41,334 nt of DNA from contig JALHRL010000001.1 of NCBI GenBank assembly GCA_022841465.1, positions 326,632 to 367,965 of the forward strand, read 5' to 3'. The DNA is from Bacteroidia bacterium. GTDB taxonomy: Bacteria; Bacteroidota; Bacteroidia; B-17B0; Aurantibacillaceae. The position numbers and the translations under genes were made by a program. The notes beneath the pieces were generated by a model that saw nothing but the letters and a program-made list of their open reading frames with translations, was not told the origin of the DNA and ran no database searches. Positions 9,071-15,946 of this stretch are shown piece by piece; position 1 is the stretch's first letter; each line of letters starts with the position of its first letter.

Positions 9071-9075
9071 ATAGC

Positions 9076-9462
9076 ATGCAATATAAATTAAAAGTAATAA
9101 AACTACTTTTTCTGTTTATTTCTCTGCTAACCATTAGCAGTTGTACTTCTCAAACAGAAAAAGTTAAAACAGACAATAACACAAACATTAAAAAAGAAAA
9201 TAACATGAAAAACACCAAAGAAATAATTGTAGACGTACGTACTCCTGAAGAGTGGGAGTTTGATGGTCATGCTGATTGTTCAGTTAATTATCCTCTTGAC
9301 CAAATAGAAAACAAAATAGAGGAGTTAAAAGCCTATGAACATGTAGTGCTTGTTTGCCGCAGCGGTAACAGGGCCGGTCATGCAAAAAGAATGCTGGAAT
9401 CGGCAGGAATTAAAAATGTTGAAAATATGGGTGCCTGGCAAAATATAGGTTGCGCAAATTAA
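9076..9462 (+). CDS. Rhodanese-domain lipoprotein
   Basis: The 128-residue product starts with a lipoprotein signal peptide (hydrophobic 8-20, lipobox TISSC with Cys23) and continues into a single rhodanese domain (about 45-128). The active-site loop is CRSGNR with Cys94. Rhodaneses move sulfane sulfur between donors such as thiosulfate and thiol acceptors. The lipid anchor places this one in the periplasm or on the outer membrane, unlike the cytoplasmic rhodanese at 13727. It lies 5 bases after the CstB-like gene, so co-transcription is likely, and is closed by a strong hairpin terminator. A start at Met44 (base 9205) would give a cytoplasmic form; I prefer the upstream start because the signal peptide is convincing. 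Confidence 0.85.
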   Translation: MQYKLKVIKLLFLFISLLTISSCTSQTEKVKTDNNTNIKKENNMKNTKEIIVDVRTPEEWEFDGHADCSVNYPLDQIENKIEELKAYEHVVLVCRSGNRAGHAKRMLESAGIKNVENMGAWQNIGCAN

Positions 9463-9480
9463 GAAACTAATGGTAAAACA

Positions 9481-9510
9481 AAAAAGTCCTGAAATAATCA
9501 GGGCTTTTTT
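9481..9510 (+). terminator. Rho-independent terminator after lipoprotein rhodanese
   Basis: A 12-bp stem (AAAAAGTCCTGA with TCAGGGCTTTTT, one G-T pair) closes a 5-base loop and ends in six T. It separates the CstB/rhodanese unit from the Kelch-like gene. Confidence 0.85.
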
Positions 9511-9513
9511 ATT

Positions 9514-9529
9514 TGTAACGTTTGTTACC
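9514..9529. promoter_or_regulatory. Operator 4: TGTAAC-GTTT-GTTACC dyad
   Basis: A 5-bp perfect inverted repeat (GTAAC/GTTAC) with 4-base spacer, matching the island motif. Its centre (9521.5) lies 30.5 bases upstream of TAATTTTA at 9552 and ties the T9SS Kelch-like gene to the same regulon. Confidence 0.6.
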
Positions 9530-9551
9530 ATTTATCCCTCCCCTTTATATT

Positions 9552-9559
9552 TAATTTTA
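9552..9559 (+). promoter_or_regulatory. Probable -7 element of Kelch-like gene
   Basis: TAATTTTA fits TAnnTTTG except the last base and has the same spacing to operator 4 (22 bases from the site's end) as seen at the other operator-bearing promoters. Confidence 0.4.
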
Positions 9560-9575
9560 AATAAATTAATTTACT

Positions 9576-11189
9576 ATGAGATCAACATTAAAATATTTAG
9601 CAGCAATATTGTTTAGTTTTAATTTGTCTGCGCAACTAATTCCGTTTAATTATCAGGTAAAGCTGACTCCAAAGAACATTACAAATTTACCTGGAGTGCA
9701 TTCATTTGCTTTTGCACAATCAGCCGGAAATTGGTTAGTGATAGGAGGAAGGTTAGATGGTTTACACGCAAGACAGCCGTTTAACGCTTTTCCGGCAGCA
9801 AGTAATAATACAAACATCTACGTTGTAGATGTTAATACGCAACAATTTTGGTCTGCAAGTGTTAACAGTTTACCTAATGGCTTAAAGGAGCAATTACAAT
9901 CAACTAATATGAATTTTTATCAAGATAAAGATTCACTATACATAATTGGCGGGTATGGTTATAGTAATTCTGCTCAAGATCATATCACTTATCCTAATCT
10001 TACCTCAATTAACGTACCCGGTTTAATAAATGCAATTAAAAACAGTAATCCAATCCTTGGTTTTTTTAAACAAATAACAGATCAAAATTTTGCTGTAAAT
10101 GGGGGGCAACTCGGAAAAATAGGAAATGAATTTTATTTGGTTGGAGGTCATCGTTTTGATGGGCGTTACAATCCAATGGGTAATCCTACCTATACTCAAA
10201 CTTATGTAAGTGGAATAAAAAAGTTCACCTTAAATAACTCAGGGTCTCAATTAAGCTATGCAAATTATACGGTAGTAACAGATCAAGTTCATTTGCATCG
10301 CCGAGATTATAATTTAGTGCCTCAGGTTTTTCCAAATGGAGAACAAGGTTATACAATATCTTCAGGTGTTTTTCAAATTGGTATTGATTTACCATTTTTA
10401 TATCCGGTTGATGTAAAAGCAGGCGGTTATTTTCCTGTCACAAATTTTAATCAATACCTCAGTAATTATCATTCAGCCAAAGTTGCCTTGTATGATAGCA
10501 TAAATAACACCATGCATTCTATATTTTTTGGAGGCATGAGTCAATATAAGTACGTAAATAATATCTTAACGCAAGATAACACAGTTCCATTTGTAAAAAC
10601 AATTAGCAGAGTTTCAAGAAATGGTAATGGAAACTTACAAGAAAATGTTTTTATTAATGAAATGCCGGCACTAATAGGTGCAAGTGCAGAATTTATTCCT
10701 AATCATTCAATTCCGCATTATAGTAATGAGGTATTAAAACTTTCAACCATAAATGCTGACTCAATACTCATAGGTCATATTTTTGGAGGTATTTATACTA
10801 TCGATGCAAGTGCATTTACAAATAACAATACAGGAGCCACAAATGCACATAATACAATTTATGAAGTGTGGATTGTAAAAAACACAAGTGGATCTTCAGG
10901 ATTAAAACCTATTAATGGTAAAAACCCACTAATTGCGCAATTGTATCCAAATCCATCTAAAAAAGATATAAAACTAAAAATCACCTTGCCTTATAATGGC
11001 GAATTAGATGTATTTGTAACAGATATTTCAGGTAAAATAATTTGGGATAAAAATTATACTTTGCTTTTAAAAGGCGAACAAATAATCGACTTAACAGATA
11101 AAATAAACTTAAATAAAGGAGTTTATAATTTCAATTTTACTTTTGATGGAAAATTCTCTACTATAGAAAAAATTATTATAGTTGATTAA
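9576..11189 (+). CDS. Secreted Kelch-like beta-propeller protein with T9SS sorting domain
   Basis: A signal peptide (1-19, ending LSAQ) is followed by Kelch-like blades: repeated 'WLVIGGRLDG', 'SLYIIGGYGYS', 'FYLVGGHRFDGRYNP' and 'SIFFGGMSQYKYV', each a GG pair in a beta strand. The last 80 residues or so (LYPNPSKKDIKLKI ... ISGKIIWDKNY ... LNKGVYNFNF) form a type IX secretion sorting domain. The protein is therefore exported to the surface or medium. Kelch folds bind ligands or act as enzymes, and no catalytic residue can be named. It lies between sulfur genes and has its own copy of the island operator, so it may have a job in extracellular sulfur-compound handling; that link is inference. 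Confidence 0.8.
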   Translation: MRSTLKYLAAILFSFNLSAQLIPFNYQVKLTPKNITNLPGVHSFAFAQSAGNWLVIGGRLDGLHARQPFNAFPAASNNTNIYVVDVNTQQFWSASVNSLPNGLKEQLQSTNMNFYQDKDSLYIIGGYGYSNSAQDHITYPNLTSINVPGLINAIKNSNPILGFFKQITDQNFAVNGGQLGKIGNEFYLVGGHRFDGRYNPMGNPTYTQTYVSGIKKFTLNNSGSQLSYANYTVVTDQVHLHRRDYNLVPQVFPNGEQGYTISSGVFQIGIDLPFLYPVDVKAGGYFPVTNFNQYLSNYHSAKVALYDSINNTMHSIFFGGMSQYKYVNNILTQDNTVPFVKTISRVSRNGNGNLQENVFINEMPALIGASAEFIPNHSIPHYSNEVLKLSTINADSILIGHIFGGIYTIDASAFTNNNTGATNAHNTIYEVWIVKNTSGSSGLKPINGKNPLIAQLYPNPSKKDIKLKITLPYNGELDVFVTDISGKIIWDKNYTLLLKGEQIIDLTDKINLNKGVYNFNFTFDGKFSTIEKIIIVD

Positions 11190-11216
11190 TAAAAAACATC
11201 TTAAAACATTCTTAGG

Positions 11217-11903
11217 TTAATTAAACTTAAGCATGTACTGATAGTTTAAAGTAGTGGTATCTTGAATAAGTAAATTAAAACCTACTTCTTTCATTTCACT
11301 GATAATAGTTTCAGCATTTAATTTCATTTCATCAGGAGGACCGTGCTTAAAGTTCCCTTTTTTAAAATCAACAATTACTAATTCGCCATTAGGTTTCAAA
11401 CCTTTTTTAATTAGCGAAAAATATTCCTTTCTGTTTTCTATATGATGATAAACATCAACCATAAAAACAACATCTGCTTCTTGATCCAAAACAGGAGGCT
11501 TCTCGTATTCCGCCTTACGTGTAATAATGTTACCTTTTTTCTCTTTTGCAATGCGAGTATTTAAATATTCAATAAATCGTTCATCTGCATCAGCTGCTAT
11601 TAATTTAGCACTTGGCTCATTTATTCTAAACTCAAAATAACCTGTACCTGCACCAATGTCTATAACCGTTTTGTTTTTTAAATCTCCAAGAAATGCAATT
11701 ACCGAATCTGGCTTTTGCCATTCATCTCTTTCGGCCGATTCGAAACGGGTTACTAAATCTTCAAATGAGCTTTTATTCATGTGATGGTTTGCGTGTTGAT
11801 GCTTACCGAAGTTTTTATTATTAATGGTATCATCAGAGCAAGATGCTATTATAAAAATAACTCCACCAACAAAAAATCTGAAATATTTAAATTTAATTAT
11901 CAT
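11217..11903 (-). CDS. Lipoprotein-type class I SAM methyltransferase
   Basis: The first 22 residues look like a lipoprotein signal (hydrophobic 9-20, lipobox IIASC, Cys22), followed by a His-rich linker (KHQHANHHMN). The rest is a Rossmann-type methyltransferase: motif I 'VIDIGAGTGYFE', acidic loop 'LIAADADERF', motif II 'ADVVFMVDVYHHIE' and 'LKPNGELVIVDFKKG'. The domain is complete, ending with a typical C-terminal strand. Export is odd since SAM is cytoplasmic; either the enzyme is tethered in the periplasm with another role, or the real start lies downstream (for instance Met42, after the His-rich linker). It is divergent from the sulfur genes and shares an upstream region containing operator 5. 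The methyl acceptor is unknown. Confidence 0.75.
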   Translation of the reverse strand: MIIKFKYFRFFVGGVIFIIASCSDDTINNKNFGKHQHANHHMNKSSFEDLVTRFESAERDEWQKPDSVIAFLGDLKNKTVIDIGAGTGYFEFRINEPSAKLIAADADERFIEYLNTRIAKEKKGNIITRKAEYEKPPVLDQEADVVFMVDVYHHIENRKEYFSLIKKGLKPNGELVIVDFKKGNFKHGPPDEMKLNAETIISEMKEVGFNLLIQDTTTLNYQYMLKFN

Positions 11904-11938
11904 TTAACGAAAGTAAATGTTTCAAATGATTTCTATTA

Positions 11939-11954
11939 TGTAACATTTGTAACT
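11939..11954. promoter_or_regulatory. Operator 5: TGTAACA-TT-TGTAACT in divergent intergenic region
   Basis: The site has the same arm pattern as operator 1. It lies 35 bases upstream of the minus-strand methyltransferase start and 85 bases before the small plus-strand gene at 12040. I do not see a well-spaced -7 element for the plus strand, so which side it controls is open. Confidence 0.55.
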
Positions 11955-12039
11955 TTTCAATAAAACAGTTTTAAAAACTGATTTACATCATACTTTATTC
12001 AATACTAAATTAAGAACTTTACAAAGTAAATTATTTTAT

Positions 12040-12165
12040 ATGACAACAACCATTTTTATTATTGTATTGCTACATCTTATTGCAGGTTTTGGTTATATTT
12101 TATACAAACTCCAGCCTCAGAAAAAGAAAGTAGAAAATCATGCTCGAAAAACGGTCAAAAATTAA
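12040..12165 (+). CDS. 41-residue single-pass membrane peptide
   Basis: The ATG at 12040 opens a 41-codon frame ending at TAA 12163-12165. Residues 4-22 form one hydrophobic helix (TIFIIVLLHLIAGFGYILY), followed by a basic tail rich in Lys, Gln and Arg. It would sit in the inner membrane with the tail in the cytoplasm. It lies 24 bases before the second CstB-like gene and downstream of operator 5, so it is probably co-transcribed with that gene. I recognise no family. Its position, start codon and clean helix-plus-basic-tail pattern support a real gene, but chance coding cannot be excluded. Confidence 0.5.
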   Translation: MTTTIFIIVLLHLIAGFGYILYKLQPQKKKVENHARKTVKN

Positions 12166-12189
12166 ATAAACATTTAAAAAACATATCCA

Positions 12190-13611
12190 ATGAAAGTAGA
12201 ACAAATTTATACCGGATGTCTTGCTGAAGCAGCATACTATATTGAAAGTGAAGGCGAAGTTGCAATTATTGATCCATTAAGAGAAGTAGAACCCTACATT
12301 AAAAAAGCAAAGGAAAACAATACGAAAATAAAGTATGTTTTTGAAACACATTTTCATGCGGATTTTGTAAGTGGTCATATGGATTTGGCGAAGAAAACTG
12401 ATGCAGTTATTGTTTACGGACCAACTAAAATGGAAACAGGCTTTAAGGCTTTAATAGCACAAGATAACGAAGAGTTTAAATTAGGTAAGGTAACCATAAA
12501 GGTTATCCACACACCAGGCCACACCATGGAAAGTTCATGCTTTCTTTTAAAAGATGAAAACGGAAAGGAAGTAGCATTGTTTTCGGGAGATACTTTATTT
12601 ATTGGTGATGTAGGTAGGCCAGACTTGGCGCAACATGTAATTGCCGATTTAACCGAAGAAAAACTTGCCGGCCATTTATTTGAATCGTTGCGCAATAAAA
12701 TTATGCCTTTAAACAATGATATTATTGTTTACCCGGCTCATGGTGCCGGTAGTGCATGCGGAAAAAATTTGAGTAAAGAAACATTTGATACTTTAGGAAA
12801 TCAAAAGAAAACGAATTACGCGCTAAATCCATCATTAACCAAAGATGAATTCATTAAGCAAGTATTAAGCGGCTTAATGCCTCCTCCTGCATACTTCCCG
12901 CAAAATGTATTATTAAATATTAAAGGATATGAAAGCTTTGATAGTGTAATGCAAAAAGGAACCAGGGCACTAAGCGCTAATGAATTTGAGGTGGCAGCAA
13001 ATGAAACGCATGCGGTAATTGTTGATACAAGGCAAGCCGACGAATTTCACAAGGAGTTTATCCCTAATTCAATTAATATCGGCATAGACGGAAGTTTTGC
13101 TGTTTGGGTTGGTACGTTGGTGCCTGATGTTAAACAACCTTTGTTGTTGGTTGTTGAAGAGGGAAGAGAGGAAGAAGTAATTACTCGTTTAGCCCGCGTT
13201 GGTTATGACAACCCAATTGGTTATTTAAAAGGAGGATTTAAGGCATGGAAAATTGCGGGAAAGGAAACAGATTTTATTTGGTCGATATCGCCCGAAACTT
13301 TTTCTGATTTAAATTCGAAGAGTAGATTAAATATTTTGGATGTTAGAAAAGAAAGCGAATATAAAAGTGAGCATATTGTTGATGCAATTAACGCTCCTTT
13401 AGATTATATTAATGATAGTATGATGAAAGTAGATAAAAGTAAAACTTATTATGTTCATTGTGCAGGAGGTTATCGCTCTATGACATTTATTTCCATCTTG
13501 CAAGCCAGAGGGTACAGAAATTTAACCAATATTTCAGGAGGATTTAACGCTATAAAAGAAATAGGCACCTTTAAGTTAACTGAATTTGTTTGCCCTACAA
13601 CCATGCTTTAA
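12190..13611 (+). CDS. CstB-like persulfide dioxygenase-rhodanese fusion, copy 2
   Basis: The 473-residue protein is a close paralogue of the one at 7658: the opening residues are nearly identical (VEQIYTGCLAEAAYYIES) and the order is the same, with an MBL-fold dioxygenase, inactive rhodanese and active rhodanese. Metal ligands are H54, H56 and D58 in THFHAD, then HTPGHT, FSGDTLF and YPAHGAGSACG. The active rhodanese has Cys424 in HCAGGYRS; the middle domain again lacks Cys (LLVVEEGREEE). The protein is cytoplasmic. The two copies diverge mostly in the rhodanese half, so their sulfur acceptors or regulation may differ. A hairpin terminator follows. Confidence 0.88.
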   Translation: MKVEQIYTGCLAEAAYYIESEGEVAIIDPLREVEPYIKKAKENNTKIKYVFETHFHADFVSGHMDLAKKTDAVIVYGPTKMETGFKALIAQDNEEFKLGKVTIKVIHTPGHTMESSCFLLKDENGKEVALFSGDTLFIGDVGRPDLAQHVIADLTEEKLAGHLFESLRNKIMPLNNDIIVYPAHGAGSACGKNLSKETFDTLGNQKKTNYALNPSLTKDEFIKQVLSGLMPPPAYFPQNVLLNIKGYESFDSVMQKGTRALSANEFEVAANETHAVIVDTRQADEFHKEFIPNSINIGIDGSFAVWVGTLVPDVKQPLLLVVEEGREEEVITRLARVGYDNPIGYLKGGFKAWKIAGKETDFIWSISPETFSDLNSKSRLNILDVRKESEYKSEHIVDAINAPLDYINDSMMKVDKSKTYYVHCAGGYRSMTFISILQARGYRNLTNISGGFNAIKEIGTFKLTEFVCPTTML

Positions 13612-13629
13612 CAAATTGTAACACCCTTC

Positions 13630-13657
13630 AAAAGCGGCACTGGTGGCCGCTTTTGTT
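13630..13657 (+). terminator. Rho-independent terminator after CstB-like copy 2
   Basis: A perfect 9-bp stem (AAAAGCGGC with GCCGCTTTT) with a 7-base loop, followed by a T-rich stretch. It isolates the upstream gene from the operon beginning at 13727. Confidence 0.8.
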
Positions 13658-13661
13658 GCTT

Positions 13662-13677
13662 TGTAACATTTGTAACC
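13662..13677. promoter_or_regulatory. Operator 6: TGTAACA-TT-TGTAACC dyad
   Basis: This is a copy of the island motif whose centre (13669.5) is 30.5 bases upstream of the -7 element at 13700. It precedes the long operon running from the rhodanese gene to the SoxB-like gene. Confidence 0.65.
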
Positions 13678-13699
13678 ATTAAATTCCTATCTTGTATAG

Positions 13700-13707
13700 T
13701 AAATTTG
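13700..13707 (+). promoter_or_regulatory. -7 promoter element of the rhodanese-YeeE-TsdA-SoxB operon
   Basis: TAAATTTG matches TAnnTTTG exactly, 22 bases after operator 6 and 19 bases before the ATG at 13727. No TTTG -33 element is seen, as at the other activator-type promoters of the island. Confidence 0.6.
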
Positions 13708-13726
13708 TTAAAAAGATAGGAAGATT

Positions 13727-14038
13727 ATGATTTCACTAATAAAAAATTTACTGGGCATTAAATCGCCTGATTTAAAACAACTGATAAACGATGGTGCAGT
13801 TGTAGTTGATGTAAGAAGTAAAGCTGAATTTAATTCAGGGCATGTTAAAGGTTCTATAAATATTCCACTTGAACAAGTTGGCAATAGCATTGATAAATTT
13901 AAAAAACACAATCATGTAATTGTTTGTTGCAGAAGCGGAAATAGAAGTGGAATGGCCAAACGAATTCTACAAGCAAAAGGAGTTTCTAATGTTACCAATG
14001 GTGGTAGCTGGCAAAATGTAAATCAATTTTTAAACTAA
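13727..14038 (+). CDS. Cytoplasmic single-domain rhodanese
   Basis: A 103-residue protein made of one rhodanese domain without a signal peptide. The active-site loop is CCRSGNRSG, with Cys68 the expected persulfide-forming residue and Cys67 next to it; 'VVDVRSKAEFNSGHVKGSINIP' is the usual CH2A region. It would carry sulfane sulfur in the cytoplasm, perhaps receiving it from the YeeE-type transporter and passing it to the CstB-like enzymes. It is first in a tight operon (1 base to the UspA gene). Small rhodaneses next to YeeE genes are common, which supports a relay role; the direction of transfer is inferred. Confidence 0.9.
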   Translation: MISLIKNLLGIKSPDLKQLINDGAVVVDVRSKAEFNSGHVKGSINIPLEQVGNSIDKFKKHNHVIVCCRSGNRSGMAKRILQAKGVSNVTNGGSWQNVNQFLN

Positions 14039-14039
14039 T

Positions 14040-14876
14040 ATGGAAAAATTAAAAATTCTAATCCCAACAGATTTTTCTGTTCAAGCTGAGTATGCTTACC
14101 TTATGGTAAAAAAACTGGAGGAAAAAGTTCCGGTAGAAATACATTTCTTGCATGTGCTTGCAGTTCCGGACACGATAACTATGGATGAAAATGGAAAAAT
14201 AGAAACCTGTGGTGATATTAGTGTTAGTAGTATTCAATCCCAAAAAGACATTGCAGTAAGAAAACTTGAAAGTTTAAAAACACTTTACGGTAATGCAATT
14301 CATACTCATTTTGCGCTTGGTAAAATTACAAATACCATTACTTCTTATGCCGAAAAGAATAGTTTTGATTTAATTGTAATGGGAACTAAAGGTGCTTGGG
14401 GAATTAAAGAAAAACTTTCGGGCTCAGAAACGCAAATGATTGCAAGAGTTTCTAAAACCCCTTTGCTTTCTCTTATGTGCGACAGATCAGATTTAGTAAT
14501 TGAAAATATTTTACTAGTTCATGATTTCTCAGTTCCTAAGTTTGAAAACTTGGGATTGCTTCATAAATTAATTAAAGCATTTAATACCAAAACACATTTA
14601 TTGCAAATTATATCTAACCAAACAGAAGCAGAGAAAGAAGCTTTACTGCAATTGATGGATAAGTTTGCAAACTTAAATTATATAACAAATTATGAGAAGC
14701 ATACTTTAAATGATAATGATATTGAAAACGGTGTTATACATTTTAATCAAATGAAAGAAATGGATGTAGTGTGCATTGGTACGCATGGCAAAGGCGGGTT
14801 ATTTCATAAAAGCGCCACCGAAAAGTTAATTAATCATTTATTTAAACCAATTATTTCATACCATTTAAATCAATAA
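14040..14876 (+). CDS. Tandem universal stress protein (UspA family)
   Basis: The 278-residue protein has two Usp domains. The first (about 3-150) ends with an ATP-site pattern GTKGAWGIKEKLSGSET; the second (about 155-278) ends with GTHGKGGLFHKSATEK, both fitting the G-x2-G-x9-G/S signature. Such double Usps in Bacteroidota bind ATP and respond to stress, but the exact role is seldom known. It begins 1 base after the rhodanese stop and is followed after 4 bases by the first YeeE half, so it is certainly part of the sulfur operon. It could modulate transport or sense energy state; this is inference. Confidence 0.88.
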   Translation: MEKLKILIPTDFSVQAEYAYLMVKKLEEKVPVEIHFLHVLAVPDTITMDENGKIETCGDISVSSIQSQKDIAVRKLESLKTLYGNAIHTHFALGKITNTITSYAEKNSFDLIVMGTKGAWGIKEKLSGSETQMIARVSKTPLLSLMCDRSDLVIENILLVHDFSVPKFENLGLLHKLIKAFNTKTHLLQIISNQTEAEKEALLQLMDKFANLNYITNYEKHTLNDNDIENGVIHFNQMKEMDVVCIGTHGKGGLFHKSATEKLINHLFKPIISYHLNQ

Positions 14877-14880
14877 AAGA

Positions 14881-15438
14881 ATGATAGAATTTATTAGTCA
14901 ACCCTGGACCTGGTGGGTTTCAGGAATATTAATTTCAGCAACCATGTTTGCTTTAATTTTCTTCGGGCAGTCTTTCGGCTTCTCGTCAAATTTACGAACC
15001 ATTTGTTCTGCCGCAGGTGGAGGAAAATTGGTGAAGTTTTTCGATTTTAATTGGAAAACACAAATATGGAACCTTGTATTTTTAATTGGAGCAATATTAG
15101 GCGGCTTTATTGCAAAAACATATTTGTCAGATGGACAACCTGTGGCAATTTCACAAAATACAATTAATGATTTAGCGAAGCTAGGAATATCGGCTCCAAA
15201 ATCAGCGCAACCCGATGAATTATTTAGCCTTGATGCCCTCTTAAGTTTTAAAGGATTTTTGATTCTTGCCTTAGGCGGATTAATGGTGGGCTTTGGTTCT
15301 CGCTATGCAGGAGGTTGTACTTCAGGGCATGCCATCAGCGGATTATCAGATTTGCAATTACCATCCCTAATTGCTGTAATTGGATTTTTTATTGGCGGCT
15401 TAATTATGACGTTTGTTTTAATTCCTTTAATATTTTAA
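14881..15438 (+). CDS. YeeE/YedE-family transporter, N-terminal half protein
   Basis: This 185-residue membrane protein has about four or five helices and the family motif 'GFGSRYAGGCTSGHAISG' holding Cys146; Cys42 lies in another helix. The one-piece E. coli-type YeeE (TsuA) takes up thiosulfate through a relay of conserved membrane cysteines. In many bacteria the function is split into two small proteins, and the second half is the next gene. A hydrophilic insert (about 85-115, with 'SDGQPVAISQNTINDL') should face the periplasm or cytoplasm. It follows the Usp gene by 4 bases. Likely substrate: thiosulfate or another sulfane-sulfur anion, by family and context. Confidence 0.85.
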   Translation: MIEFISQPWTWWVSGILISATMFALIFFGQSFGFSSNLRTICSAAGGGKLVKFFDFNWKTQIWNLVFLIGAILGGFIAKTYLSDGQPVAISQNTINDLAKLGISAPKSAQPDELFSLDALLSFKGFLILALGGLMVGFGSRYAGGCTSGHAISGLSDLQLPSLIAVIGFFIGGLIMTFVLIPLIF

Positions 15439-15448
15439 ACTATGAAAT

Positions 15449-15486
15449 AGCCATGTACCTAACAAACTAAATAAAAATACATGGCT
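15449..15486. repeat. Inverted repeat between the two YeeE halves
   Basis: AGCCATGTA (15449-15457) and TACATGGCT (15478-15486) form a perfect 9-bp dyad with a 20-base AT-rich spacer. It lies 10 bases after the first YeeE stop codon and 32 bases before the second start. No T-run follows, so it is not a standard terminator. It may be an mRNA processing or stabilising hairpin that sets the ratio of operon parts, or a binding site. Confidence 0.6.
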
Positions 15487-15518
15487 TATATCATATAATA
15501 ACTAAAAAATAATCTAAT

Positions 15519-15932
15519 ATGAAATTTATAAAATTTTTAATACTTGGTACTTTATTCGGAATTGTAATGGCAAAGTCAGAAGCCTTTTCATGGTTCCGAA
15601 TTCAAGAGATGTTTCGCTTTCAAGCTTTTCACATGTATGGAATTATTGGCACAGCCGTAACACTGGGTGTTATTGGTGTGGCGCTAATTAAAAAGTTTAA
15701 CCTTCGTGATTTTAAAGGGAACCCCATTGTTTTTTATCCTAAAGATAAAAGCATTTCACGCTACTTAATAGGTGGAACTATTTTTGGATTAGGCTGGGCA
15801 TTAAGCGGCGCTTGCCCTGGGCCCATGGTAGTAAATATTGGATACGGTTATTTAACCATGGCTGTTGTATTTGTATTTGCATTAATTGGAACCTACTTAT
15901 ACGGAATTATAAAAGATAAACTTCCTCATTAA
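15519..15932 (+). CDS. YeeE/YedE-family transporter, C-terminal half protein
   Basis: A 137-residue membrane protein with about four helices and the second YeeE motif, 'IFGLGWALSGACPGPMVV', with Cys99. With Cys42 and Cys146 of the partner this gives three membrane cysteines, the number reported for the one-piece thiosulfate transporter. A charged loop (KKFNLRDFKGNPIVFYPKDKSISR) separates the helix pairs. The gap of 80 bases from the partner gene contains the inverted repeat; the next gene, TsdA-like, follows after 14 bases. It is expected to form a heteromer with the other half in the inner membrane. Confidence 0.85.
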   Translation: MKFIKFLILGTLFGIVMAKSEAFSWFRIQEMFRFQAFHMYGIIGTAVTLGVIGVALIKKFNLRDFKGNPIVFYPKDKSISRYLIGGTIFGLGWALSGACPGPMVVNIGYGYLTMAVVFVFALIGTYLYGIIKDKLPH

Positions 15933-15946
15933 GAAAAGAGTGTATA

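Noticed and set aside
13612-13627. A further copy of the TGTAACA dyad after the second CstB-like gene
   Set aside because: TGTAACACCC holds only the left arm; the right arm does not match.
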